Below, in pieces: positions 22,531 through 29,531 of a stretch of 40,837 nucleotides of DNA (the stretch's first letter is position 1; the number at the start of each line of letters is the position of its first letter). The DNA is from an archaeon. Lineage in GTDB: Archaea; Thermoproteota; Nitrososphaeria; Conexivisphaerales; DTJL01. The notes beneath the pieces are model-generated. The model did not search any database. It saw nothing but the letters and a program-made list of their open reading frames with translations, and was not told the DNA's origin. A program made the translations under genes and the position numbers. The stretch spans positions 1-40,837 of the forward strand of contig JAKAPW010000005.1 of assembly GCA_021811935.1 (NCBI GenBank), in the 5' to 3' direction.

Positions 22531-22989
22531 TTGCTCCTACAGGGGAAGGACGTCCCGGTCTCCTTCGTGCTGGACGGAGGGGCCGCCGGCGTCTCCTTCG
22601 ACGGCAGGAAGGTGACGGTGCGGACGGGCGGGGCTAGGGGGGGCCGGCGCCTCCTCTACGCCTGGGTGAGGCGGAAGGCCTCACTGCCCCTGAAACAGAG
22701 CCTCTGGCGGCAGTCCAGGGCGCTGGGCGTGACGGTCCGCTCGGTCCAGGTGAGGGACCAGAGGAGCAGGTGGGGGAGCTGCTCCGGAGGCAGGACGGTG
22801 AGCCTCAACTTCAGGCTGTTCATGGCCCCCGGGGAGGTGATGGACTACGTCGTGCTGCACGAGCTCGTCCATCTCACCGTGCCGAACCATTCGAGGGCGT
22901 TCTGGTCGAAGGTGGAGGAGCACTGCCCCAGGTACAGGGAGCACAGGCTCTGGCTCAGGAAGAACGGTCACCGCCTGAAGGTGCCGTAG
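22531..22989 (+). CDS. YgjP/DUF45-type metal-dependent hydrolase (putative metallopeptidase)
   Basis: About 152 residues. The C-terminal half is the canonical YgjP/WLM core: RSRWGSCSGGRTVSLNFRL, MAPGEVMDYVVLHELVH with the zinc motif HELVH at 110-114, PNHSRAFW with the third ligand H120, and a final PRYREHRLWLRKNGH. The N-terminal strands are shorter and more divergent than in bacterial YgjP. The start could also be ATG 22507, but that codon sits in the predicted TATA element. The gene is divergent from a membrane-bound HTH regulator that might control it. Confidence 0.85.
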   Translation: MLLQGKDVPVSFVLDGGAAGVSFDGRKVTVRTGGARGGRRLLYAWVRRKASLPLKQSLWRQSRALGVTVRSVQVRDQRSRWGSCSGGRTVSLNFRLFMAPGEVMDYVVLHELVHLTVPNHSRAFWSKVEEHCPRYREHRLWLRKNGHRLKVP

Positions 22990-22996
22990 CCGGGCG

Positions 22997-24097
22997 TCAG
23001 CCGACGCCCAGGGCCGTCCTGGCGACGTAGCCGATCAGGAAGGTGCCGGCGGCCGCCCCGAGCGCCACGGCGTCCATCTTCAGGACCTTCGTCCTGACGC
23101 TGACCCCGGACAGCTTGGCCATCAGCGCGCTGGCGACGGAGAGGACGCCCACCGAAAGCGCCACCGCGATCGCTATCCCGGCGGTCCCGCGGATCATCAT
23201 GGCGAAAGGGAGGACGGGGGCCATCGCCCCGACGGCGTAGTACAGGGCGGCGTGCCAGGCGGCTCGCTTCGGCGCGTCCGCGCCCCCCTCGTCTGCGACG
23301 GGATGGAACAGGGCCTCCAGCCTGGCGGCCAGGGAGGGGTCGGAGGAAGCCTCCCTTCCCACACCCTCGGCCGCGCCCTCGGAGAGCCCCAACTCCCTGA
23401 GCCTGTCCGCGACGCGTGCGGAGGCCTCCGCCGGCTCGAACTTCGCCCTCACCTCAACCTCCTCCATCCTCCCCCTGACCAGCTCCATCTGCGAGCTCGA
23501 GGAGAGGTACGCCCCCGCCGCCATCGATACGGTCCCGGCGGACGCCGCCACCACTCCCGCAAGGGCCACTATGCCGGGGCTGGCGAGGGCGCTGGCCAGC
23601 CCGACCACCACCGCCAGCACCTCTATCAGTGCGTCCACCATGCCGTAGACCATGTTCCTGACGTCCTCCACGGAGTCCCTCCGCCCCTCCAGGGCGCGCT
23701 GGAGCTCCAGCTCCTCGACCACCATCGATTTCAGCGCGTCCCCGTGCCCGGACATCCCGGCGTCGTCCAGCAGCCGGGCGTATCTTCTGACCGAGTCCGA
23801 CTGGGCCACCCCGAGGTACTTCGACACGGCCGCGTAGCCGAACAGGAACGAGACGAGCCTCCAGGCAAGCACCCGCGCCCTAGCCCCGTACGGCAAAGAC
23901 CGCTGGCGCCCCCCGCCGGGGCGGACGCCGTCCCAGAAGGATGCATGGGCGGCCTTGACGGACGCCATGCGCTGCATGACGGCTGCCCTTTCGGGGTGGC
24001 GGCGCGCCAGGGCGCCGCAAAGAGAGGCGGCGGCCGCCTCCTCTACCCAGATGCCGAAGGCGGAGGGCCCGTCCGAAGCCCGGCCGGTGGCTGGCAA
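22997..24097 (-). CDS. VIT1/CCC1-family membrane protein with N-terminal ferritin-like domain
   Basis: A 366-residue protein. Residues 1-130 resemble a rubrerythrin-like helical bundle (WVEEAAAASLCGALARRHPE), and the rest is a VIT1/CCC1 iron or manganese transporter domain with VEDVRNMVYGMVDALIEVLA, the GAYLSSSSQMEL loop and three C-terminal helices. In the ferritin-like part the usual ExxH iron ligand pair reads K48-x2-H51, so the di-iron site may be impaired. TTG start coincides with the initiation predicted from the TATA element at 24123-24131. Likely role: metal export or storage. Confidence 0.8.
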   Translation of the reverse strand: MPATGRASDGPSAFGIWVEEAAAASLCGALARRHPERAAVMQRMASVKAAHASFWDGVRPGGGRQRSLPYGARARVLAWRLVSFLFGYAAVSKYLGVAQSDSVRRYARLLDDAGMSGHGDALKSMVVEELELQRALEGRRDSVEDVRNMVYGMVDALIEVLAVVVGLASALASPGIVALAGVVAASAGTVSMAAGAYLSSSSQMELVRGRMEEVEVRAKFEPAEASARVADRLRELGLSEGAAEGVGREASSDPSLAARLEALFHPVADEGGADAPKRAAWHAALYYAVGAMAPVLPFAMMIRGTAGIAIAVALSVGVLSVASALMAKLSGVSVRTKVLKMDAVALGAAAGTFLIGYVARTALGVG

Positions 24098-24122
24098 TCC
24101 AGCGAGCCCGTCACGTCTGCCT

Positions 24123-24131
24123 CTTAATATG
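24123..24131 (-). promoter_or_regulatory. TATA box of the VIT1-like gene
   Basis: Minus-strand CATATTAAG predicts initiation at about 24101, giving a near-leaderless mRNA beginning at the TTG. Confidence 0.55.
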
Positions 24132-24142
24132 TTTGGCCGGGG

Positions 24143-25480
24143 CTAACTGTACCGCGCGGCGGTCTCCTCCAGGACGGCCCTCTCCCTCTCCGCCGCCAGG
24201 TCAAGGGTGCATTGCTTGGCCGTCTCGTATCCGACGGTCCCCATCGCATCGCCCTTCGCCCCCAGCGCCTGATTCAGCCTCTGGGCCAGCTGTTCGTCGT
24301 CCCCCGCCGGGAAGGTGTAGCCGTTGGACCCGTCCACCACCAGCTCCGAGGCCCCGGCTCCGCTGCTGACCACCACCGGCTTCCTGTTCGCCCATGATTC
24401 CAGCACCGCGATGCCGAAGCCCTCCACCTTGGAGGTCAACACGACCGCGGAGGCGAGGGAGTAGGCGGCGCGCAGCTCCTCCTGCGTCACGTAGCCCAGG
24501 AAGACCACCCTGTCCTCGACGTGGAGGTCCTTCGCGAGCAGCTCCAGCTCGGCCCGCCAGGCGCTCCCCTTCCCGTGCCCCAGCCCTCCCTTCCTGCTCG
24601 ACGAGAAGCTGCCGTTGCCTATCAGGACCAGCTTCACCCTGCCCGGCAGCCTGGCCAGAGCCCTTATCGCGGTGTCGTGGGACTTCATCCTGTCCATCCT
24701 TGCCACCATGAGCAGGAGCTTCTCGTCCTTGCCCAGCCCTATCCTCTCCGACATGGCCGAGACGGCGGACGGGGGAGGCTGCTCCCAGCCGGCGGGGTCG
24801 ATGAAGGGGTAGATCTGGTGGGCCCTGCCGTGGTAGGAGGACTTTATGAGCCCCTCCAGGTCGCGCCTGGTGCTGACCACCACGGCGTCGAAGCCCTCCA
24901 TGGCCTTGAGCACGAACTTGTGGAACAGGGGGTTGAAGTTCTCCGGCGTGAACGGGACGTGCCACCGGAGCACAGCCGGCGCCGCGGGCCCTATCAGCTG
25001 CCCGGTCAGCAGCTGCTGGAAGTCCTGGACGTAGAATATGTCCACCTTTCCCACGTGCTCCAGCAGCTCCGCCGCGCTCACCCAGTTGTAATGGGCGTAG
25101 GACCTGTACCCGGCTATGCTCGACGCGCCCAGCCCGTGGATGGACGCCCAGAGCGACTCCTTGAACATCGTATATTCCTTCAGCTGCCTCTCCTCGAACT
25201 CGATGTGGGACAGGAGCAGCCTGTCCAGCCTGACCCTGGGCGGGTAGTTGACGCCCAGGCTCACCCACACGGCGTCCGAAATGTAGCCCTTCTGCATCAT
25301 GTACTGCATCAGGGGCTGGACCATGGCGGTGACGCCGCCGGGGGACGTGCCGTAGTCGACCCCCTCCTCAAGGGAAGAGATGTCGAGAGGGTCGTCGAGC
25401 CACCCGTACTTCTCCAGAAGCTCGTTGTAGCTCAGGTTGAACCTCAAGAGCGGGGTCTGGCTGTTGATGCAAACCTTCAT
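24143..25480 (-). CDS. GT4-family glycosyltransferase
   Basis: A 445-residue GT-B glycosyltransferase. The N-terminal donor/acceptor domain begins MKVCINSQTPLLRF and contains GTSPGGVTAMVQPLMQYMM with the Gly-rich loop. The C-terminal domain has KLLLMVARMDRMKSHD, VFLGYVTQEELRAAYSLA and the E-x7-E motif in SKVEGFGIAVLESWANRKPV. It uses a nucleotide sugar. Together with the HAD phosphatase 27 bp upstream it looks like a two-step synthase/phosphatase pair for a phosphorylated disaccharide or glycosylglycerate solute, but trehalose-type and glycogen-type activities are also possible. It appears to have its own promoter at 25505-25513. Confidence 0.85.
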   Translation of the reverse strand: MKVCINSQTPLLRFNLSYNELLEKYGWLDDPLDISSLEEGVDYGTSPGGVTAMVQPLMQYMMQKGYISDAVWVSLGVNYPPRVRLDRLLLSHIEFEERQLKEYTMFKESLWASIHGLGASSIAGYRSYAHYNWVSAAELLEHVGKVDIFYVQDFQQLLTGQLIGPAAPAVLRWHVPFTPENFNPLFHKFVLKAMEGFDAVVVSTRRDLEGLIKSSYHGRAHQIYPFIDPAGWEQPPPSAVSAMSERIGLGKDEKLLLMVARMDRMKSHDTAIRALARLPGRVKLVLIGNGSFSSSRKGGLGHGKGSAWRAELELLAKDLHVEDRVVFLGYVTQEELRAAYSLASAVVLTSKVEGFGIAVLESWANRKPVVVSSGAGASELVVDGSNGYTFPAGDDEQLAQRLNQALGAKGDAMGTVGYETAKQCTLDLAAERERAVLEETAARYS

Positions 25481-25504
25481 GTCTCTTTATTGCCGGGCCT
25501 ACCC

Positions 25505-25513
25505 TCTTAAAGC
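25505..25513 (-). promoter_or_regulatory. TATA box of the glycosyltransferase gene
   Basis: Minus-strand GGCTTTAAG contains the TAA stop of the upstream phosphatase gene and predicts initiation at about 25483, next to the ATG. Confidence 0.55.
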
Positions 25514-26217
25514 CTTGGGGGCCCGCCCGCGGGGAAGAATCTGTCCATCGCCTCCAACACGCCTTCGCCGTCCTCCGCCTTCGTGACGTAGTCGGCCGCC
25601 TCTTTGAGCTCGTCCACGGAGTTCTTCATCGCCACCTTCACGTCCGCCAGGCGGAACATCGGCAGGTCGTTCTCCCCGTCCCCCAGACAGACGAGCCGCC
25701 CGCCGCGGCCGAGGCGGCGCAGCGCCTTCCGGAGGCCGGTCGCCTTGTCCACCCCCCTGGGCAGTATCATCGCCCTGTCCACGTTGAACTCGATCCTGGC
25801 CCTGGAGGGGTCGAGCGCGGCGCCGGCCGACTTCTCCCTGGGGATGGATATTATCACCCGCTCGCAGCCGGGCTCGAACAGGCCGGCCAGCCTTTCGCGC
25901 TCCGACGCCCACCACCGGGGTGCCAGCGTCTCGGTCTTCCCCCCGGCCTCCAGGACGGCCCCGTTTTCGGCCACCACCGCGTCGAAGAGCGAAAGCGGGA
26001 GTAGCTCTTCCAGCTCCTTCATGCACCTGCCGCTCACCAGTATCAGGGTCACTCCCGCCTTCTTCGCTTGGGCCAGCCTGTCCACCACCCTGGGGTCGAC
26101 GGGGCGCCCCCTCGCCTTGATCGTCCCGTCCAGGTCGGAGGCGATGACCGAGCGGGGCAATGCACGGACGGGTTCTGCGTGAGGTAGAAAATCTTTTGCT
26201 TCGGGCCGGCCGCTCAT
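25507..26217 (-). CDS. HAD-superfamily sugar phosphatase (Cof/SPP/MPGP-like)
   Basis: A 236-residue HAD hydrolase with the four motifs: SDLDGT (nucleophile Asp), LILVSGR (motif II), a Lys in KATGLRKALRR (motif III) and CLGDGENDLPMF (motif IV). The C2-type cap places it with Cof, sucrose-phosphate and mannosyl-3-phosphoglycerate phosphatases. The ATG at 26217 overlaps the rpiA stop as ATGA; a TTG at 26160 would remove a 19-residue N-terminal extension and is close to a TATA-like site, so the start is uncertain. The neighbour suggests dephosphorylation of a glycosylated phosphate product. Confidence 0.85.
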   Translation of the reverse strand: MSGRPEAKDFLPHAEPVRALPRSVIASDLDGTIKARGRPVDPRVVDRLAQAKKAGVTLILVSGRCMKELEELLPLSLFDAVVAENGAVLEAGGKTETLAPRWWASERERLAGLFEPGCERVIISIPREKSAGAALDPSRARIEFNVDRAMILPRGVDKATGLRKALRRLGRGGRLVCLGDGENDLPMFRLADVKVAMKNSVDELKEAADYVTKAEDGEGVLEAMDRFFPAGGPPRL

Positions 26218-26852
26218 TCCAGCGCGTGCAGCACCGCGTTCGGGAAGCGGAAGATCCCGACCTCCGCCACGCCGGGGACCAGCTTCAGCTCCTTCTCCAG
26301 GGAGGAAAGGTCGGGGCTCCCGAAGGCGGCGTCCACCACCAGGTTTCCGCCCTCCGAGGTGAACGGGTAGCCCCTGGCGGAGGCGCGGACCTCCCCCTTG
26401 CCGCCGAGCTGGGCCAGCCTGTCAAGGAGGCCGCCTACGGCGGCCGGGTGCACCTCGACGGGTATCGGGACGGAAAGCCGGGCGGAGAACTTCTCCCTGG
26501 CGGCCAGGACGAATATCTTCCCCGAAGCGGACCAGAGTATCTTTTCCATCAGCAGCGCCCCGCCTCCCCCCTTGATGCAGACGCCTCCCTCCAGCACCTG
26601 GTCCGCCCCGTCCACGGTGACCTGCATCTTGCCCATCAGGCGGGTGGAGCCCAGCCGGAGGCCGATCTCCCTCGCCACGGTGGCTATCTGGAGCGACGAC
26701 GGGAAGAAGGTGGAGCCCGGGCCCAGGGCACCCCTTTCCGACGCGAACCTGAGGAATGCCGCGACGGTGCTGCCGCTTCCCAGGCCGACGCTGCCTGCGC
26801 CTTCTATGGCTTCCAGGACGTACTTGAGCGACCGCGGGTCGAAGCGCACCAT
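26214..26852 (-). CDS. rpiA: ribose-5-phosphate isomerase A
   Basis: A 212-residue enzyme interconverting ribose-5-phosphate and ribulose-5-phosphate. It has GLGSGSTVAAFLRF (phosphate loop), TVDGADQVLEGG, IKGGGGALLMEKIL with the catalytic residues, and SEGGNLVVDAAFG. The usual D(E)IDGAD reads MQVTVDGADQ. Its C-terminal ATGA overlap with the HAD gene suggests co-translation, and it begins only 9 bp after the coiled-coil gene. Confidence 0.93.
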   Translation of the reverse strand: MVRFDPRSLKYVLEAIEGAGSVGLGSGSTVAAFLRFASERGALGPGSTFFPSSLQIATVAREIGLRLGSTRLMGKMQVTVDGADQVLEGGVCIKGGGGALLMEKILWSASGKIFVLAAREKFSARLSVPIPVEVHPAAVGGLLDRLAQLGGKGEVRASARGYPFTSEGGNLVVDAAFGSPDLSSLEKELKLVPGVAEVGIFRFPNAVLHALE

Positions 26853-26861
26853 GCGCTGCGC

Positions 26862-27488
26862 TTACTCCTCTAGGTCCAGCTGCTCCAGCTTGGTCATGAC
26901 TTCGTTGACGTTCTGGACGACCTTCTTCAGCCTGTCGTCGACGACAGTGGGCTTCTCCTTCTTCTCCTCCGCCTTCTCCTTCCTCTCCCTGGTCGGCTCG
27001 GGGACTGTCTCGATCGCCGGGGCGAACGGGAGTATCCTGTCCTTGAGCTGCTCCAGCCTGCCGTCTATTTGGCTTATCTTCTGGGTGAAGAGGCCCACCA
27101 GCTCCGAACGCGCGTCCTCCAGGTCGGAGACCTCCACCACCATGCTCGCCTTGGCCAGCTTTTCGTCCACGTCCTTCAGCTGGGACCTGTATTTCTGCGA
27201 CAGCGTCACCCTCTCCTCCTTGTTTATCACGCCCCTGGCCTCGGCCTCGTATATCCTGGTGAGGGCGTTGCTCAGGTATTCCTTCTCCATCTTCAGAAGC
27301 TTCAGGTCGCGCTTGGCAGCTTCGATCTCCTGCCCGACCACGAGGCGCCCCTCGAGCCCGAAGTCGGACTTCCTGGGCTCCGGCTCGCTCCCCTTCTTCT
27401 TCTGCCTCATGGCGGCGTAGGAGGCCGCTGCGGCCACGGCGGCGCCGACCGACCCGCCAAGGACGAGGCTCAGTATGTCGAAGCTCAA
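26862..27488 (-). CDS. membrane-anchored coiled-coil protein
   Basis: About 208 residues, not assigned to a family. A short N-terminal hydrophobic segment (ILSLVLGGSVGAAVAAAASY) is followed by basic residues (MRQKKKG) and then a long coiled coil (RDLKLLKMEKEYLSNALTRI through LKDVDEKLAKASMVVEV). After a Pro/Glu/Lys-rich linker a last amphipathic helix follows (LKKVVQNVNEVMTKLEQLDL). The architecture resembles envelope-associated scaffolds. An ATG at 27497 is in frame, but the TATA box at 27511-27520 predicts initiation near 27489, right at the TTG at 27488. Confidence 0.7.
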   Translation of the reverse strand: MSFDILSLVLGGSVGAAVAAAASYAAMRQKKKGSEPEPRKSDFGLEGRLVVGQEIEAAKRDLKLLKMEKEYLSNALTRIYEAEARGVINKEERVTLSQKYRSQLKDVDEKLAKASMVVEVSDLEDARSELVGLFTQKISQIDGRLEQLKDRILPFAPAIETVPEPTRERKEKAEEKKEKPTVVDDRLKKVVQNVNEVMTKLEQLDLEE

Positions 27489-27510
27489 CGGAAGCATGTT
27501 GCCCGCGTGC

Positions 27511-27520
27511 GTATTTAAGC
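27511..27520 (-). promoter_or_regulatory. TATA box of the coiled-coil/rpiA/HAD operon
   Basis: Minus-strand GCTTAAATAC; the genes 26862, 26214 and 25507 that follow are separated by 9 bp or overlap and probably share this promoter. Confidence 0.5.
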
Positions 27521-27548
27521 GAAAAGTTCTATATTTTCTCGGCGCTTG

Positions 27549-27713
27549 TCAAGGATGTTTGGCCCAGGAGTACGACCTGAGCTTCGGTGACGCGCCGAAT
27601 CCGCAGGATGCGCACCTCTTCTTGTGCAGGTTGTACGACCTGTGCCCACATCTCCTGCAGAGGATATGGGACTTGTGCTTGCTCCTCTTGCCCAGCGATG
27701 GTGTCCCTTTCAT
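27549..27713 (-). CDS. rpl37e: 50S ribosomal protein eL37
   Basis: A 54-residue ribosomal protein. It begins [20 protein letters not shown] and ends [14 protein letters not shown]. The zinc site is complete: C19-x2-C22 (CRRC) and C34-x2-C37 (CASC). ATG at 27711-27713, TGA at 27549-27551. It starts 13 bp after the LSm stop codon, so the pair forms an operon; LSm-eL37 is a common archaeal arrangement. Confidence 0.97.
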   Translation of the reverse strand: MKGTPSLGKRSKHKSHILCRRCGHRSYNLHKKRCASCGFGASPKLRSYSWAKHP

Positions 27714-27726
27714 GCCGCGTCAGCGC

Positions 27727-27963
27727 CTATTGCCCTCCGGGGGGAGGCGAAATCAGGACCACGTTGTCCCCTCGGACGATTATCGTCCCGAGCGGGTTCG
27801 TCTTTCCCTCTGCGAACATCTCTTCCGAAGATTCCAGCGTGAGGTTCATGTGCTGGTCGAACCCCTGCAGGCTTCCCCTGATCACCTTTCCGCCTTTGAG
27901 CTTGATGAGGACCACCTTGCCCACGCTTTCGTTGAGTACCTTGAACGTCATATCCGCTGCCAT
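27727..27963 (-). CDS. LSm (Sm-like archaeal) RNA-binding protein
   Basis: A 78-residue Sm-fold protein that forms heptameric rings on U-rich RNA. Sm1 is visible as VGKVVLIKLKGGKVIRGSLQ with GFDQHMNLTLE, and Sm2 as IIVRGDNVVLISPP with the canonical IVRGxNV signature. It leads the two-gene unit with eL37, from a TATA box at 28002-28010. It probably acts in RNA processing and turnover. Confidence 0.95.
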   Translation of the reverse strand: MAADMTFKVLNESVGKVVLIKLKGGKVIRGSLQGFDQHMNLTLESSEEMFAEGKTNPLGTIIVRGDNVVLISPPPGGQ

Positions 27964-28001
27964 ACCTCGTAACCCCTTCTTCGAGACGGTTTAGACGGGG
28001 T

Positions 28002-28010
28002 CTATTTAAG
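28002..28010 (-). promoter_or_regulatory. TATA box of the LSm-eL37 operon
   Basis: Minus-strand CTTAAATAG gives a predicted leader of about 17 bases. Confidence 0.55.
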
Positions 28011-28041
28011 TGTGAGCCACCGTGCGGGGGTCGGGCGAAAC

Positions 28042-28051
28042 GGTTTACTAA
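28042..28051 (+). promoter_or_regulatory. TATA box of the PUA protein gene
   Basis: GGTTTACTAA predicts initiation near 28073, two bases before a TTG; it excludes the upstream in-frame start at 28012. Confidence 0.55.
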
Positions 28052-28074
28052 AGGATGGTACGGATAGGGGTGGA

Positions 28075-28557
28075 TTGAACGTCCAATTCCTGTCCAAGAG
28101 GGAGCTGAAGGACCTGCAGGAGAAGGTCTCCGCCGCGTGGGGGAGGGTGGAGCTGCCCGAGCTGGACGTGGTGAAGCAGATAGAGGTCGACGAAGACCGC
28201 TCCGCGCTTCTCGGCGGGCACAGGCTGGTGTCGGTCAAGGGCCAGGTCCTCCCGTTCCTGGGGGACGAGGCGCTCTGTTCCCGCTTCCCCTACGTGGTGG
28301 TGGACATGGGCTCGATAAGCTACCTGGCCAACGGCGCGAACGTGATGAGGCCGGGGATAAAGTCCTTCCCCTCCAGCTTCGAGAAGGGGGACACAGTGGT
28401 GGTCAAGGACGAGCGGCATCTGAAGGGGATAGCGGCCTGCACCGCGCTCGTGTCGAGCGAGGAGGCGAAGGCGATGGCGAAGGGGGCCGTGCTGAAGAAC
28501 CACCACTACGCGGGTGACGCCTTCTGGGCCGTCTTCAGGGACGTCGGCGTCTCATGA
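28075..28557 (+). CDS. PUA-domain RNA-binding protein (MCT-1/Tma20-like)
   Basis: A 160-residue protein. A pre-PUA domain (SKRELKDLQEKV, then ALLGGHRLVSVKGQVLPFLG) is followed by a PUA domain (FPYVVVDMGSISYLANGANV, then MRPGIK and GDTVVVKDERH). The layout resembles archaeal relatives of MCT-1/Tma20, which in eukaryotes bind the small ribosomal subunit and deal with post-termination complexes. Start TTG. The last 23 bp overlap the convergent HD-domain gene. Confidence 0.86.
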   Translation: MNVQFLSKRELKDLQEKVSAAWGRVELPELDVVKQIEVDEDRSALLGGHRLVSVKGQVLPFLGDEALCSRFPYVVVDMGSISYLANGANVMRPGIKSFPSSFEKGDTVVVKDERHLKGIAACTALVSSEEAKAMAKGAVLKNHHYAGDAFWAVFRDVGVS

Positions 28558-29089
28558 GCCTCAGGCGGCCCAGCAGCTCCCTCGAGAGCTCGGTCGCGGC
28601 GCTGCCCTCCGCGGTCCGCCAGAACTCGTCCAGATCCCTGCCTCCCCGTTCGTAGGCCAGGGCCTGGGCGGCCATCTCGAGCTTGTCCAGCTCGCCCACC
28701 GCGACCGCCTCGGGCGTCCTGCGCCCGTTGAAGTCGTCGAAGAGCGCCAGATAGTCCTTCTCGAGCGCCGGGCCCAGCCCGCTCAGGACGGACTTCAGCG
28801 CCTTCCTCTCCAGGGCGTGCTTGGCTTCGACCGGCATCTCCCCCGGCTGTATGTCGCCGGTGACCGCCTCGCACAGGTCGTGCAGCAGCGCGGTCTTCAC
28901 CGCCCTCGCGCAGTCGAGGCCGGAGGCGTCGGCGACCAGCATGGCCGCCAGCGCGACGCAGTAGCTGTGCTCGGCGACGGATTCCGGCTTCCGTACCCCC
29001 GCCTTCACCGCCCAGCCCTTCCGCTTCACCGACTTGAGCCCCTCCCCCGCGAGGAGGGCCCGCAGGATGGCTTCCGTCCGCCCTTTCAT
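28535..29089 (-). CDS. HD-domain hydrolase (YfbR/HDDC2-like)
   Basis: A 184-residue metal-dependent phosphohydrolase. The HD-fold ligands are present in ESVAEHSYCVALAA, ALLHDLCEAVTGDI (the HD doublet) and VGELDKLEMAAQAL. The architecture matches YfbR/HDDC2 5'-deoxynucleotidases, though substrates vary. I chose the ATG at 29089 because the TATA box at 29111-29121 predicts initiation exactly there; a longer frame begins 21 codons earlier, upstream of transcription. It overlaps the PUA gene at the 3' end. Confidence 0.88.
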   Translation of the reverse strand: MKGRTEAILRALLAGEGLKSVKRKGWAVKAGVRKPESVAEHSYCVALAAMLVADASGLDCARAVKTALLHDLCEAVTGDIQPGEMPVEAKHALERKALKSVLSGLGPALEKDYLALFDDFNGRRTPEAVAVGELDKLEMAAQALAYERGGRDLDEFWRTAEGSAATELSRELLGRLRLMRRRRP

Positions 29090-29110
29090 GCCCCACCGTC
29101 GGCTGCGGGT

Positions 29111-29121
29111 AGATAATAATC
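29111..29121 (-). promoter_or_regulatory. TATA box of the HD hydrolase gene
   Basis: Minus-strand GATTATTATCT, centred 27 bp before the ATG, consistent with a leaderless mRNA. Confidence 0.55.
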
Positions 29122-29166
29122 TTGGCAGGATAGGCAGGCGTGAACCCGGCAACGAACAACCTGCGA

Positions 29167-29189
29167 GTAAAAGGACAAACCTTTTTTAC
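29167..29189. promoter_or_regulatory. imperfect inverted repeat upstream of sepF
   Basis: GTAAAAGG (29167-29174) and CCTTTTTTAC (29180-29189) are inverted copies around a 5-base centre. This could be a regulator site or a second TATA-type element for sepF; the proposed sepF TATA is CCGTTAAGAAAG at 29195-29206. Confidence 0.4.
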
Positions 29190-29237
29190 ACGCCCCGTTA
29201 AGAAAGGGGTACGCTGTTGAGAGGGTAGTGTTGCCGT

Positions 29238-29531
29238 ATGGGCCAAGAAATGCTCGGCGCGAAGCAGAAGGAGTCGTCCACCTACCTGAAGGCCTATCCG
29301 CTTCGCGCGCTCGGGGACATAGATAAGGTCAAGGAAGACCTGAGGAACAGCTCGATAGTCATACTGAGGATCACCCCGCTGGCCCAGAAGAGCGTCGACG
29401 AGCTGAAGAGGGCGGTGGAGGAGCTGTACCAGTACGCCGAAGGGATGGGCGGGGACATAGCCAGGCTCGGCGAGGAAAGGATAGTCATCACCCCCCCGAA
29501 CGTGAAGATCTGGCGCGCGCTGGCTCAGTAG
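29238..29531 (+). CDS. sepF: cell division protein SepF
   Basis: A 97-residue archaeal SepF, the membrane anchor of the FtsZ ring. The SepF fold is clear from TYLKAYPLRALGDIDKVKED, SSIVILRITPLAQKSVDELK and GGDIARLGEERIVITPPNVK. The N-terminus before it is only about 14 residues and would hold the amphipathic membrane-binding segment. Presence of sepF implies FtsZ-based division in this organism. It ends inside the last 7 bp of the convergent fttA gene. Confidence 0.93.
   Translation: MGQEMLGAKQKESSTYLKAYPLRALGDIDKVKEDLRNSSIVILRITPLAQKSVDELKRAVEELYQYAEGMGGDIARLGEERIVITPPNVKIWRALAQ

Noticed and set aside
28012-28074. Upstream in-frame extension of the PUA protein
   Set aside because: It covers the TATA box at 28042-28051 and its residues do not match the pre-PUA domain; the TTG at 28075 fits better.
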